Source: Ruminococcus sp.
Lineage (GTDB): Bacteria > Bacillota > Clostridia > Oscillospirales > Ruminococcaceae
NCBI GenBank assembly: GCA_031262105.1
Contig: JAISIH010000011.1
Span: 62,001 to 126,000, forward strand
Length of the DNA stretch: 64,000 bases
Direction: 5' to 3'
Numbering within the stretch: position 1 is the stretch's first letter; the number at the start of each line of letters is the position of its first letter. The notes under the pieces were generated by a model. It ran no database searches and was not told where the DNA came from. It saw only the letters and a list, made by a program, of their open reading frames with translations. Below, piece after piece: positions 38,010 to 47,986 of this stretch. A program made the position numbers and the translations under genes.

Positions 38010-40679
38010 TTACTTCAAAAGATAATTTTTAAGGGTTAACAGGAAATTGTCCGTGTCGATCGGCTTCCCGATATGTGCTGTCATTCCGGCGGCGATACAA
38101 CGCTCCGCATCTTCCTTGAACGCATTCGCCGTCATGGCAATAATCGGGGTTTCGGTGTCGAATTCGCGTATCTTCATTGTCGCGGTGAGACCATCCATAA
38201 CCGGCATCTGCATATCCATTAAGATTATGTCGAAATGAGTTTGCTTCGCCGCTTCTACAGCGATTTCGCCGTTTTCAGCCTCTGTTATAACCGCGCCTGT
38301 GTCCTCCAAAAGCCCTGTGACAATCATTCTGTTCATCTCGACGTCTTCGACAAGGAGGATTTTCTTCCCGGAGAGGTTCATGCTTTCGGGGAGGGCGATG
38401 TTGAGGTTAACCGCCTGTACTATCTTACTGTAAATATCAGAGGGCGGAACGGGCTTTCTTATATAGTCGGTCACGCCGAATTCCGCGACGGATTTTGCCA
38501 TCTCTTCCCAATCGTAACCGCTTATCATTATAATCTTTGTCGAGGGCGAAATAAGGCTTATTTCCCTCGCAACGTCTTCGCCGGTGAAATCGGGCATATG
38601 CCAGTCGAGGAAGACAATGTCGTATTTTGTCAGCTTCGCAAGCTCAACCGCATCCTTTCCGTTGTCGGCTGTGTCTGCAAGTATGCCGTATGTTAAGAGC
38701 AGTTCCGCAAAATATTCGATTATCGGGACTTCGTCGTCAACGACAAGGACCTTTATGCTCTCGGGAGCCTTCCCCTCGGTAATCCCCGCAAGCGGCATCC
38801 CCCACGAGAACGGCACGTTAAATTCAAACTTCGAACCGACGCCGAGTTCGCTCTTAACCATTACATTGCCGCCCATGAGATCGACCATCCGCTTGCAGAT
38901 CGCAAGCCCAAGCCCTGTTCCGCCATAGCTTCTTGTGATGGAATTATCCGCCTGCTCAAAGCTCTTGAAGAGCTTATCTATATTTTCGGGGGCGATTCCG
39001 ATTCCGTTATCCGTTACCGAAACGATAAGGCGGCGATTGTCCTCCTCTATTTCGGAAACGTTAACGTCAAGCCGTATCTCGCCGCCCTCCGGCGTGAATT
39101 TTACGGCGTTTGAAAGCAGGTTAACAACAATCTGAGAGATTCGGAGTTCGTCCGCGAAAACGGCGTTCGTGAAGTGATAATGATAGTTATGCTTTAAGGT
39201 TACATTCTTTTCACGCGCCATCTCGGAGATAACGTTCAGCGCGTTTTCAATCATCTTCGTGAAGTCGAATTCGTTCGGGGATATGGTTATCTTCCCGCTC
39301 TCAATCTTCGACATATCGAGAACGTCGTTTATAATCGACAGGAGGCGCTGTGCGGATTCGTTAAGATGCTCGAGATATTGGTGTATCTTCGCAAGGTCGG
39401 AAGAACGCTTCGCAAGGGCGGTCATTCCGATAATTGCGTTCATCGGCGTTCTGATCTCGTGGGACATTCTCGACAAAAATTCTGACTTCGCGACATTCGC
39501 AGCCGCCGCCTTGTTCGCCGATTCGATAAGCACGCCGCGCATATCGTTTAGGCGGTGTTCCATCACGCCGAATTCGTCCGTCTCGGTTATTTTAATCAGG
39601 GACATTTCGGTGTTTTCCGGGTCTGCGAAGCGGTTAACCTTATCAATAACCCGCTTGAAGTAGGTTACGAGCGTTATACAGGCGGCAAGGATAAGGATAA
39701 GCCCGATTATCGGAACGACAATCCCCGCTTCGAAGCGTTCGTTTATATCGCCGGAAAGTTCGGCTCTGTCAACCATTACCCCTAATTTCCAGTTAAGAAC
39801 ATCTAAGTTTTCTATATAAACTATCTTTTCTGTGCCGTCGATTATGACATTTCCCTCGGTTTTCCCGGAGAGGATAAGCCTGTAAAGATCGTTGAGGCTG
39901 CTGTCGTCGCCGATATAGTCGTCGGCGTTCTTGCTGTCGTCTATCCACGAGATAAACTGCCCGTTCTCGCCGATAAGGAAGGCTTTTCCGGTTTCACCGA
40001 TTTGGATGGTTTCGACAAGCTCCCGCACCTTCGAGACAGAGACGTCCGCCTCTCCGACGCCGCGAAGCTTCCCGTCGTCGTCGAAAAATCCCACAGACGT
40101 AGAGAACATATAGACGTCGGGGAGAGGGTCGTAAAATACAGTGTCAGACCAGCCCACCTGCCCGTTTTTATCCGCGCCTGTTCTGTACCAATTCTGCGTG
40201 TAGAAGTTATAAACCTCGGGCGTCTCGGACTTTAAGACATCGGCGGAATAATCGGGGGAATAGATTGTTTTTCCGTCAAGAGTATAGGCATAATAGCCGT
40301 CGGCGGTTTTCCCGTTATAGCCGCGCTCGGGTTCGTAAAAAATCCCGCAGCCTATAATAAGGTCGTTGTTTTCAAGGGCGATACGGATTATGTTCTCCAT
40401 ATCCTCCGAGCCGATACGGTCGTCGGGCTGTACCTCGGCGTATTCGGCAAGAAGCATTGCTTTTCTTGAAACAGAGTCAATCTCCTCGGCGAACTGTTTC
40501 GACGCGCTGTTTAAGGCACTTTCGACCTGAAGCCCGAGCCTCTCGCGCATAGCCATATCGGCGGAGATAAATGTATACAAGGCAAAAAGCCCCAGCACAA
40601 ACAAAGCAAGGGGGAAAATCGTTGCTATTATACGAAAATACAGACTGTGATACCATTTTACGGTATATTTATCATTCAT
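38010..40679 (-). CDS. hybrid histidine kinase (Cache sensor - HisKA - HATPase - REC - REC)
   Basis: Extracellular dCache-like region (WYRTGADKNGQVGWSDTVFYDPLPDVYMFSTSVGFFDDDGKLRGVGEADVSV); EFLSRMSHEIRTPMNAIIGMTAL; two REC domains. Confidence 0.95.
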   Translation of the reverse strand: MNDKYTVKWYHSLYFRIIATIFPLALFVLGLFALYTFISADMAMRERLGLQVESALNSASKQFAEEIDSVSRKAMLLAEYAEVQPDDRIGSEDMENIIRIALENNDLIIGCGIFYEPERGYNGKTADGYYAYTLDGKTIYSPDYSADVLKSETPEVYNFYTQNWYRTGADKNGQVGWSDTVFYDPLPDVYMFSTSVGFFDDDGKLRGVGEADVSVSKVRELVETIQIGETGKAFLIGENGQFISWIDDSKNADDYIGDDSSLNDLYRLILSGKTEGNVIIDGTEKIVYIENLDVLNWKLGVMVDRAELSGDINERFEAGIVVPIIGLILILAACITLVTYFKRVIDKVNRFADPENTEMSLIKITETDEFGVMEHRLNDMRGVLIESANKAAAANVAKSEFLSRMSHEIRTPMNAIIGMTALAKRSSDLAKIHQYLEHLNESAQRLLSIINDVLDMSKIESGKITISPNEFDFTKMIENALNVISEMAREKNVTLKHNYHYHFTNAVFADELRISQIVVNLLSNAVKFTPEGGEIRLDVNVSEIEEDNRRLIVSVTDNGIGIAPENIDKLFKSFEQADNSITRSYGGTGLGLAICKRMVDLMGGNVMVKSELGVGSKFEFNVPFSWGMPLAGITEGKAPESIKVLVVDDEVPIIEYFAELLLTYGILADTADNGKDAVELAKLTKYDIVFLDWHMPDFTGEDVAREISLISPSTKIIMISGYDWEEMAKSVAEFGVTDYIRKPVPPSDIYSKIVQAVNLNIALPESMNLSGKKILLVEDVEMNRMIVTGLLEDTGAVITEAENGEIAVEAAKQTHFDIILMDMQMPVMDGLTATMKIREFDTETPIIAMTANAFKEDAERCIAAGMTAHIGKPIDTDNFLLTLKNYLLK

Positions 40680-40799
40680 ATCAATAACTTCTCGTCTGAA
40701 TATTTTTATACATTTTAATTATACCACTATAATCCGCCATCGTCAAGGGTTTGTGACAAAAAATTTTGCGCCTTGTTTTTTTCAAGGCGCATATAGCTT

Positions 40800-41435
40800 T
40801 TATTTATAGCGATAATTGTTAACCAAAGAAAGCAGATTCTCAAGCGGGTTTGTAACCGTGAAGCGGGCGATAATTGCTTCAATCTCCGCCTTGCGGTACG
40901 CCATCCATTCTTTCGATTCCGCCGCCTCCTGCTCCTTGGTGCGGTTTTTAAGGCGGACAAGCTCCTCGGGGGGCGGCATAAAAGGCGGATGCTCTGCCGC
41001 GAACTGTTTCGTTGCCCTTGCCTTGTCGTTCCTCCCCTTTGTCACGGAGATAAGCTCGTTTAGGCCCGCGTTAAGCTCGTTATATTCGTCCTCGGTGAAT
41101 TTCCCCTCTTTATAGGCGGTGTCGAGACGATCGCCGATTTCGCCGAAACGCCTTGCAAGCTCGTCGTCAGACTTCGGCTTAAGGAGCATTTCAAACTTAT
41201 AAATGCCGTTCGTGCCGGAGTCATAAAGGCTTAGCAGACTCGACGTGTCGGGGCTTATGTTCTCGGAATTCTCCTCCGTTATAACCATGAGGCGGTCGTA
41301 TTTCCCGTTAACCGGGGGATTCGCCTCTAAAAAAGCTTCCTTAGCCTCTTTCGTAATCTGCCTTGCGGTATCTTTCCCGAAAAGTGTTTTATAAAGCTCC
41401 TGCCCGGTCATACTTGTAATGTTCATACAATTCAC
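40800..41435 (-). CDS. hypothetical protein
   Basis: 211 aa ORF with native-like codon pattern; no recognised domain. Confidence 0.6.
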   Translation of the reverse strand: MNCMNITSMTGQELYKTLFGKDTARQITKEAKEAFLEANPPVNGKYDRLMVITEENSENISPDTSSLLSLYDSGTNGIYKFEMLLKPKSDDELARRFGEIGDRLDTAYKEGKFTEDEYNELNAGLNELISVTKGRNDKARATKQFAAEHPPFMPPPEELVRLKNRTKEQEAAESKEWMAYRKAEIEAIIARFTVTNPLENLLSLVNNYRYK

Positions 41436-41553
41436 CTCTCGATAAATTTATCGTACACAAATTAAAAATCTTAAGTTTTTTTTACAATTTTCTCTTTACT
41501 TTTATGTTAAAATAGTATATAATTAAATGGAATAAAAATCTCAAGGGGTAAAG

Positions 41554-42273
41554 ATGGCTGAAAATGTTGCAGTACCCAAATATAAGCGAATTCTCCTCAA
41601 ATTATCGGGCGAGGCTTTATCCGGGAAGAAAAAATCGGGGCTTGATTTTGAAGTTTGCACCTCTATCTGCACGGCGATAAAACGCTGTGTTGATGCCGGG
41701 GTCGAAGTCGGAATTGTTGTCGGCGGCGGGAATTTCTGGCGCGGGCGGGCTTCGGGGGACATGGACAGGACGAGGGCAGACCATATCGGAATGCTTGCGA
41801 CGGCGATGAATGCGCTTGCCGTTGCCGATTGCCTCGAGGGGCTTGGCGCGGAAGTCAGGGTTCAGACGGCGATTTCTATGCCGCAGATTGCCGAGCCTTA
41901 TATAAGGCAGCGTGCGGTTAGGCATTTTCTGAAAAACCGCATTGTCATTTTCGGCTGCGGGACAGGCAACCCCTTCTTCTCGACCGACACTGCGGCGGTG
42001 CTAAGGGCGGCTGAGACCGGCTGTGACATTGTACTAAAAGCGACGATGGTTGACGGGGTTTATGATAAGGATCCGAAAAAATTCCCGGATGCGAAGCGTT
42101 ATGAAGCCATAAGTTTCGGCGAGGTTTTAACGAAAAACCTTGCGGTTATTGATTCTTCGGCGGCTTCGATGTGCCGAGAAAACGAAATTCCCCTCCTTGT
42201 TTTTTCCCTAAGCGATCCCGATAATATCTATCGGGCTTGCATGGGCGAAGACGTTGGAACGTTAATCAGATAA
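41554..42273 (+). CDS. pyrH: UMP kinase
   Basis: [69 protein letters not shown]. Confidence 0.98.
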   Translation: MAENVAVPKYKRILLKLSGEALSGKKKSGLDFEVCTSICTAIKRCVDAGVEVGIVVGGGNFWRGRASGDMDRTRADHIGMLATAMNALAVADCLEGLGAEVRVQTAISMPQIAEPYIRQRAVRHFLKNRIVIFGCGTGNPFFSTDTAAVLRAAETGCDIVLKATMVDGVYDKDPKKFPDAKRYEAISFGEVLTKNLAVIDSSAASMCRENEIPLLVFSLSDPDNIYRACMGEDVGTLIR

Positions 42274-42308
42274 CAGAGTACAGAATACAGAATACAGAAT
42301 TAGCGGAA
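42271..42308 (+). repeat. dispersed intergenic ACAGA-type repeat, copy 3
   Basis: TAACAGAGTACAGAATACAGAATACAGAATTAGCGGAA. Confidence 0.65.
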
Positions 42309-42333
42309 TTTTTATTAAGGAGTTAAAAAAATT

Positions 42334-42888
42334 ATGAACGAACATATTAAACACGCGGAAGAGAAGATGCAAAAATGCCTTGACGCGCTTGACCACGAGT
42401 TCCAGACTATCCGCGCCGGAAAGGCAAGCCCGAAGGTTCTCGACAAGCTTCATATTGACTATTACGGCTCTCCCACGCCGATTGCGCAGGTTGCGGCAAT
42501 TTCGGCAACCGACGCAAGAACGCTCACCATCTCGCCTTGGGATGCAACGCAATTAAAGGCTATCGAAAAGGCAATTCAAGCCTCCGACATCGGCATTAAT
42601 CCGCAAAACGACGGAAAAACAATCCGCATGAGTTTCCCGCCGCTCACCGAAGAACGCCGCAAAGACTTAACAAAACAGTGTGCAAAATACGGCGAGGAAG
42701 CGAAGGTAACTGTGCGTAATGTCCGCCGCGACACTATGGATAAGCTTAAGAAGGCACAGAAAGCCTCCGAGATAACCGAGGACGACTTAAAGGATCTCGA
42801 AAAACAGCTCCAAAAATCCACCGACAAATTCACCGCAAAGATTGACGACGAGGTTAAGGCAAAGGACAAGGAAATTCTCTCGATATAA
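42334..42888 (+). CDS. frr: ribosome recycling factor
   Basis: MQKCLDALDHEFQTIRAGKASPKVLDKLHIDYYGSPTPIAQVAAIS; RMSFPPLTEERRKDLTKQ. Confidence 0.98.
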   Translation: MNEHIKHAEEKMQKCLDALDHEFQTIRAGKASPKVLDKLHIDYYGSPTPIAQVAAISATDARTLTISPWDATQLKAIEKAIQASDIGINPQNDGKTIRMSFPPLTEERRKDLTKQCAKYGEEAKVTVRNVRRDTMDKLKKAQKASEITEDDLKDLEKQLQKSTDKFTAKIDDEVKAKDKEILSI

Positions 42889-42949
42889 GTGCGTTCGGGG
42901 GGATAACTCCCGGTAATTGCGGCAAAGTTTGAATTAATCCGGTAATATT

Positions 42950-43669
42950 TTGAATAATTTAGTACCCGGGGCATTGCCCCGCCATGTAGCTTTTATAATG
43001 GACGGCAACGGCAGATGGGCGAAAAAGCGCGGTCTGTCGCGGAATGTCGGGCATAAAAAGGGCGGCGATACCTTCCGCGAGATTGCGAGATACGCCAAAG
43101 ACTGCGGAATAGAGTACGTAACCTTCTTCGCGTTTTCCACCGAAAATTGGAAACGCCCTAAAGAAGAGGTTGACGCGCTGATGAAGCTTTTTTCGGAATA
43201 CCTTGACGAAGCGGAAAGTTACGCGAAAGAAAAAACGCGACTGATATTCTTGGGGGATAAGTCAATCTTCCCCCGCGAAATGTCGGATAAGATGACCGAC
43301 TTGGAAAAAAAGTCAAGGCAGTTTTCGGACTTCACCCTCTCTCTTGCCGTGAATTACGGCGGAAAAGACGACATTTTGCAGGCGGCAAAAAGGGCGGCGA
43401 AGCTATGCTTTGACAGGGATATAAGCCCCTCCGAAATTGACGAAAAATTTTTCGCCGGGCTTCTTTACACCTACGCCGTTCCCGATGTTGATCTGCTAAT
43501 CCGCCCGGGCGGGGAACGCCGCCTCAGCAATTTTCTTCTCTGGCAATGCGCCTATGCAGAGCTTTATTTTTCCGATATTCTCTGGCCGGATTTCTCGAAA
43601 AAAGACTTCGATGAAGCCGTAAATTACTACAGAGGGCGAAACCGCCGCTTCGGCAATGTCGAGGGATAA
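42950..43669 (+). CDS. uppS: isoprenyl transferase (undecaprenyl diphosphate synthase family)
   Basis: HVAFIMDGNGRWAKKRGLSRNVGHKKG; FFAFSTENWKRPKEEV; DLLIRPGGERRLSNFLLWQCAYAELYF. Confidence 0.97.
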   Translation: MNNLVPGALPRHVAFIMDGNGRWAKKRGLSRNVGHKKGGDTFREIARYAKDCGIEYVTFFAFSTENWKRPKEEVDALMKLFSEYLDEAESYAKEKTRLIFLGDKSIFPREMSDKMTDLEKKSRQFSDFTLSLAVNYGGKDDILQAAKRAAKLCFDRDISPSEIDEKFFAGLLYTYAVPDVDLLIRPGGERRLSNFLLWQCAYAELYFSDILWPDFSKKDFDEAVNYYRGRNRRFGNVEG

Positions 43670-43773
43670 CGGCGAGGGCTACAGCGCGGGTTGCGGCACA
43701 GACGGCGGCGCGGCGCAAATTACATTGACAATTTAAGCCCGACACAAACCCATAGAACGAAAGAATACCATTT

Positions 43774-44607
43774 ATGTTAGTAAGAATCACAACATCAATT
43801 ATCGGAATAATAATCGGCATTGCTGTCTTGTTTTTATCGGACACAATCTTTTTCAACGTCGCAATCGCCGCAATCTGCGTAATCCTCACGGAGGAACTTC
43901 TCCACGCGGCGGACTGCCTGAAATACCGTCTTTCATCGACGGTCTGTTTTGCGTTCTCAATCGTAATGCCCTTCTCGGTCGGGACGGAAAACACCGCCGC
44001 AAGGTATGTTTTCTGCCTCCTTTGCGTGCTAATCCTCTTCTTGTCGCTCCTTAAAAACCACAAGACAATGTCGTTTGAGAAATTCTGCTATATGTTAACA
44101 ACGACGATGCTCTCGACACTTTCGATGTGCTGTCTTGTTATGCTCCTTCGCGGGGGCGGGATTCACGGGGTTAACTACGTGCTTTTGTGCCTCTTAGGCG
44201 CATGGCTCGGGGACTCGGGAGCGTATTTTGTCGGGAGAAAATTCGGGAAGCATAAACTCTGCCCGAATATTTCGCCGAAAAAGACGGTCGAAGGGGCAAT
44301 CGGCGGTCTTTTAACCGTTACCGCAAGCTTCGTAATCTACTCAATTTGTTACCACGCGTTCATGAAGCATTTCATGCATATCGAATTCACCGTAAACTTC
44401 ATCCCCATCATTATTATCGGCTTTATCTGCGGACTCTTGGGCATCGCCGGCGACCTTTCCGCGTCGGTTATTAAGCGGGAATACGGCATAAAAGACTTCG
44501 GGAAGATTATGCCCGGGCATGGGGGGCTTATGGACCGCTTCGATTCCGTCTTGTTCGTCGCGCCGTTTATGGCACAGGTTTTGACGGCTTTTGACCTTTA
44601 TTCGTGA
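43774..44607 (+). CDS. cdsA: phosphatidate cytidylyltransferase
   Basis: LLGAWLGDSGAYFVGRKFGKHKLCPNISPKKTVEGAIGG; SVIKREYGIKDFGKIMPGHGGLMDRFDSVL. Confidence 0.97.
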   Translation: MLVRITTSIIGIIIGIAVLFLSDTIFFNVAIAAICVILTEELLHAADCLKYRLSSTVCFAFSIVMPFSVGTENTAARYVFCLLCVLILFLSLLKNHKTMSFEKFCYMLTTTMLSTLSMCCLVMLLRGGGIHGVNYVLLCLLGAWLGDSGAYFVGRKFGKHKLCPNISPKKTVEGAIGGLLTVTASFVIYSICYHAFMKHFMHIEFTVNFIPIIIIGFICGLLGIAGDLSASVIKREYGIKDFGKIMPGHGGLMDRFDSVLFVAPFMAQVLTAFDLYS

Positions 44608-45248
44608 ATACTATGAAAAAAACCATACTATATATTTTGCTGCAAATTTTAGCGGCGGGCGTAATCTTCGTTTTCTTTAACGTTGCAGAGCGGTTTCCGC
44701 TTCTTTTATATCCGCTGTCGGTAATAATCTTCGGCGGGATTTTTTATATAAGCGTAAAAACCGTGAAAACCATCCTTAACACAAGGACGGTTTTCGCGGT
44801 TTTATTTGAAACATTAATTTCGCTTCAGCTATTCGCACAAAGCAGTTTTTCAAACGGCTTATTTATCTTTTTTTTGATTGCCGTGCTTGCTGTTTTAATC
44901 GCGGAAATTGTTTTATTTATTCGTTTTCGCGAATTTTCATTAAAACATATTGTTCGGAATGTATTAATCACGCTGCTTTTTAAAGGCGCGATGATTTTTT
45001 TTGCAGCTGTCGTCTCAAACAACCTGTCTTTCGATATTGACAGCTATACAGCAATTCAAATCTTCGGGTCATTCGTAATAATTCTCTTTCTGTCCGCATT
45101 TTTCTTCTTAAAAACAGATAATAAAAGCCCTGCTGACGTAAACTACACAGCGTCCGACGCGATAGTCTTCTTTATCGGAACGACGTCGGTTGTTGCAGAT
45201 ACGATTTTAGGGCTTATGGGTGCGTTTATAATTGTGCCGTTATTTTAG
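44604..45248 (+). CDS. multi-pass membrane protein of unknown function
   Basis: Hydrophobic ORF overlapping the cdsA stop; GTG 44604 or ATG 44613 start. Confidence 0.65.
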   Translation: MNTMKKTILYILLQILAAGVIFVFFNVAERFPLLLYPLSVIIFGGIFYISVKTVKTILNTRTVFAVLFETLISLQLFAQSSFSNGLFIFFLIAVLAVLIAEIVLFIRFREFSLKHIVRNVLITLLFKGAMIFFAAVVSNNLSFDIDSYTAIQIFGSFVIILFLSAFFFLKTDNKSPADVNYTASDAIVFFIGTTSVVADTILGLMGAFIIVPLF

Positions 45249-45911
45249 TTATCGGTTAGATACGCCCCTCATCTCCGCCGAAATCGCCGCGACTTCCGCT
45301 TTCCGCACGCCTGATAAAAGGAGCGGGAGGCATATCGGGGCAAGGAGGCGGGCTTTTTTTACGAAGCCTTTTGTGTCGTGTTCAACGCCGCGGGCGGTTT
45401 GCGCCTCGATTATGTCCTTCATTTCGTCGGCGAAATCGGGGACAAAGCGCATTGCGGAAGCGACTGCATAGGCGTATTTATATGGGATTTTGAAGGTTTC
45501 GTTTAAGGCATCGGCAAGGTCAATCCCCTTTGTTACGCGAAGCACGAGTGCGAGGGGGAGTGCCGAGGCGATAAGTTTTAACACAAACCCGAGGGAGAAC
45601 ATAACCCCTTGGTAGGTTATCCGAAGCCCCCAAAAAAGCGGTATCAGCGTGTCGCCGGTCTGGATAAAAAGGGTTTGGATTATAAAGATAACGAGCGAAA
45701 ATTTTATCATCGAGCGGATTATACGGAGCATCCATCTCCCCGATTTGCAGGAAACCGAGAGCAAAAACGTCAGCACTAAAACAGCCGCCGGAGCAATCAG
45801 AGAGGGAATTGCGAAGATTGCCGTCACGAGGACGAGTGCCAAAAAAAGTTTTAATATCGGGTTAGCTCTGTGTAAAAAACTGTCCCCGGGGAAATATCCG
45901 AGACCGCCCAT
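45249..45911 (-). CDS. energy-coupling factor transporter transmembrane protein EcfT
   Basis: SFLHRANPILKLFLALVLVTAIF; YAYAVASAMRFVPDFADEMKDIIEAQTARGVEHDTKGFVKKARLLAPICLPLL. Confidence 0.93.
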   Translation of the reverse strand: MGGLGYFPGDSFLHRANPILKLFLALVLVTAIFAIPSLIAPAAVLVLTFLLSVSCKSGRWMLRIIRSMIKFSLVIFIIQTLFIQTGDTLIPLFWGLRITYQGVMFSLGFVLKLIASALPLALVLRVTKGIDLADALNETFKIPYKYAYAVASAMRFVPDFADEMKDIIEAQTARGVEHDTKGFVKKARLLAPICLPLLLSGVRKAEVAAISAEMRGVSNR

Positions 45912-45919
45912 AATTTATA

Positions 45920-46561
45920 CTATTCCTTAATCACTTTATCCTTTAGTATGAGTTTTTTGCAGTCTAAAATGTCGATAAATTCGAGGTCGTGGGAGATTAT
46001 CAGCGCGGCTTTTCCTGCCTTAATCCGTGAAGAAATGCCGTCGGCGAGTGTCTTTTTTTGGTGCTTGTCAAGGCAGACTGTCGGCTCGTCAAAGAGAAGC
46101 AAGGCAGGGTCGGTAATAAGCACCGAGGCAATCGCCACAAGCTGTCTGTAGCCTTTCGAGAGGGTGAAAATCTCGTCGGCGGGGTTAAGCCCGAATTCCG
46201 CGGTTATGGCGTTTAATAGCCGCTCTTTTTCAGCCTCATCGGTGTCCGGCGCAGTCAGGCTAAGCCCGAAAAGGAGTTCCTCCGCGACGGTATGTTTTGA
46301 AATCTGCCGGTCCGGGTTTTGAAACAAAAACCCCGCATGACGGGCAAGGGAGCTTGTTTTATGCTCGTCGGTCAAAAAGCCCGCTGTTCTCACTCTGCCC
46401 TTTGTCGGCTTTAATAAACCGTTGCAAAGGCGTAAAAGTGTCGATTTCCCTACGCCGTTTTTGCCGGTCAAGACCGCAATTTCGCCGGGGTGAAGCGCGA
46501 AGTTAACGTTCGCAAAAAGCTCTTCGGTAAACCCGAAACTTACATCTTCAAATTTAAGCAT
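45920..46561 (-). CDS. ECF transporter ATPase component
   Basis: LTGKNGVGKSTLLRLCNGLLKPTKG; LFQNPDRQI; LSKGYRQLVAIASVLITDPALLLFDEPT. Confidence 0.93.
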   Translation of the reverse strand: MLKFEDVSFGFTEELFANVNFALHPGEIAVLTGKNGVGKSTLLRLCNGLLKPTKGRVRTAGFLTDEHKTSSLARHAGFLFQNPDRQISKHTVAEELLFGLSLTAPDTDEAEKERLLNAITAEFGLNPADEIFTLSKGYRQLVAIASVLITDPALLLFDEPTVCLDKHQKKTLADGISSRIKAGKAALIISHDLEFIDILDCKKLILKDKVIKE

Positions 46562-46588
46562 TTGTCACCGTGTTTTCATTTACAGAGT

Positions 46589-47242
46589 TTAAGCATTTGT
46601 CACCGTATATTCGCTCGTGCAGTATTTTCGCAGGAGGGTTTCGTTACGCTCCGAAATAATTATCGTTAAGCCGTCCGCGTTGAGTTTTTCTAAAATCTCG
46701 AAAACCTGAATTTTCGCTTCGGGGTCGAGTTCGCCGGTCGGCTCGTCGAGGAGAAGCACCTTCGGCTTTATTGCAATCGCCGCCGCAAGCGCGGTTTTGC
46801 GCTTCTGCCCGCCGGAAAGACTGCGGATAAGCTTTCCGCGAAGGTCTTCTATGCTAAGTTCCGCCATAATCTTCGCGGTAATTTCCTCCGCTTCCGCCTT
46901 TGTATGCCCGAAATTGCGAAGCCCGAAAACAATCTCATCTTCGGGGTAGGTACAGGCGAAGGAGCTGTCCATGTCTTCAAAGACGATTGCGGCGATTTTA
47001 GAAAGCTCCGAAATCGGCGTTTCGACCGTATCAAGCCCGGCGAGCCTGACAGAGCCGTAAAAATCGCCCTTATAAAAATGGGGAATTACGCCGCAACATG
47101 AATAGAGCAGGGAGGTTTTTCCGCTGCCCGACACGCCCGAAAGCCCCAAAAACGCGCCTGCCGGCACGTCGAGGTTAACGTCATGCAGGGCGAATTTTTC
47201 AGAGCCTTTATACTTAAAAGAGAATTTTTCAATCTTTATCAT
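46589..47242 (-). CDS. ECF transporter ATPase component
   Basis: LSGVSGSGKTSLLYSCCGVIP; RSLSGGQKRKTALAAAIAIKPKVLLLDEPTGELDPEA. Confidence 0.93.
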   Translation of the reverse strand: MIKIEKFSFKYKGSEKFALHDVNLDVPAGAFLGLSGVSGSGKTSLLYSCCGVIPHFYKGDFYGSVRLAGLDTVETPISELSKIAAIVFEDMDSSFACTYPEDEIVFGLRNFGHTKAEAEEITAKIMAELSIEDLRGKLIRSLSGGQKRKTALAAAIAIKPKVLLLDEPTGELDPEAKIQVFEILEKLNADGLTIIISERNETLLRKYCTSEYTVTNA

Positions 47243-47287
47243 TAATAAACTTTTGTTTCGCAGATTTTGCAGGGGGGCGGTTTGCAG

Positions 47288-47857
47288 TTACTTTTTAAGC
47301 ACTTTTTTAAGCGTCGGATAAAGCACCGAAACGATAACGGCGTTCACAGTCGCAGTGCCGAGGATTATCCCGAGGAAGACGCCGAGAGCCGCCGGCGGGT
47401 TTTCTTTATCCACTCCCGCGTAGTACAAAAGCCACATCAGCCCGAGGAAGCTAAACCCCGAAAAAAGCGTTGTTATAAAGACGTTAACCGGGATTTTTAA
47501 GAATTCTAAAAATTTATTCTTAAATGTAAACGGCAATTTAAGAAGCAGGCACATCGCAACCGCGCCGATAAGCTCGCTCACGAGGTTAACGCCCGGTGTC
47601 CCGGGGAAGAACTGGCAGACAGCCCCCGCAAGGATTCCGACAATCGCCGCGCCTGAAAGTTTCGGGCGGATAAGCAAAATGATTATGCAGTACATCGCAA
47701 TGATAAAATTCGGCTTCATGCCGAAATTTATAATGTTCCCCACGGCGAATTTTAACACCGCGCCCGCCGCTAAAAGCACCGCCGTTAACATGAGGTCAGA
47801 AAGAGTTAACCCCGCTTTTTTGTCCTGTGAAAGCTGTCGCTTCTCCATAATAATCAC
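47288..47857 (-). CDS. ECF S component / TrpP-like (tryptophan?) transporter
   Basis: AVLKFAVGNIINFGMKPNFIIAMYCIIILLIRPK...FPGTPGVNLVSELIGAVAMCLLL, TrpP-like; adjacent to EcfAAT. Confidence 0.7.
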   Translation of the reverse strand: MIIMEKRQLSQDKKAGLTLSDLMLTAVLLAAGAVLKFAVGNIINFGMKPNFIIAMYCIIILLIRPKLSGAAIVGILAGAVCQFFPGTPGVNLVSELIGAVAMCLLLKLPFTFKNKFLEFLKIPVNVFITTLFSGFSFLGLMWLLYYAGVDKENPPAALGVFLGIILGTATVNAVIVSVLYPTLKKVLKK

Positions 47858-47919
47858 CCGAATAATTATATCACGCTAATTTGCGAAAGTCAAGGGATAA
47901 ATTATTAAATATTTTTTTG

Positions 47920-47948
47920 TTGACAGCGGGATGAATTAATGGTATAAT
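47920..47948 (+). promoter_or_regulatory. sigma-A promoter
   Basis: TTGACA (47920-47925), 17-bp spacer, TATAAT (47943-47948). Confidence 0.88.
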
Positions 47949-47986
47949 AAGAGAATAGTTTTAGATGTTGAAAGGTAAACAAATTT

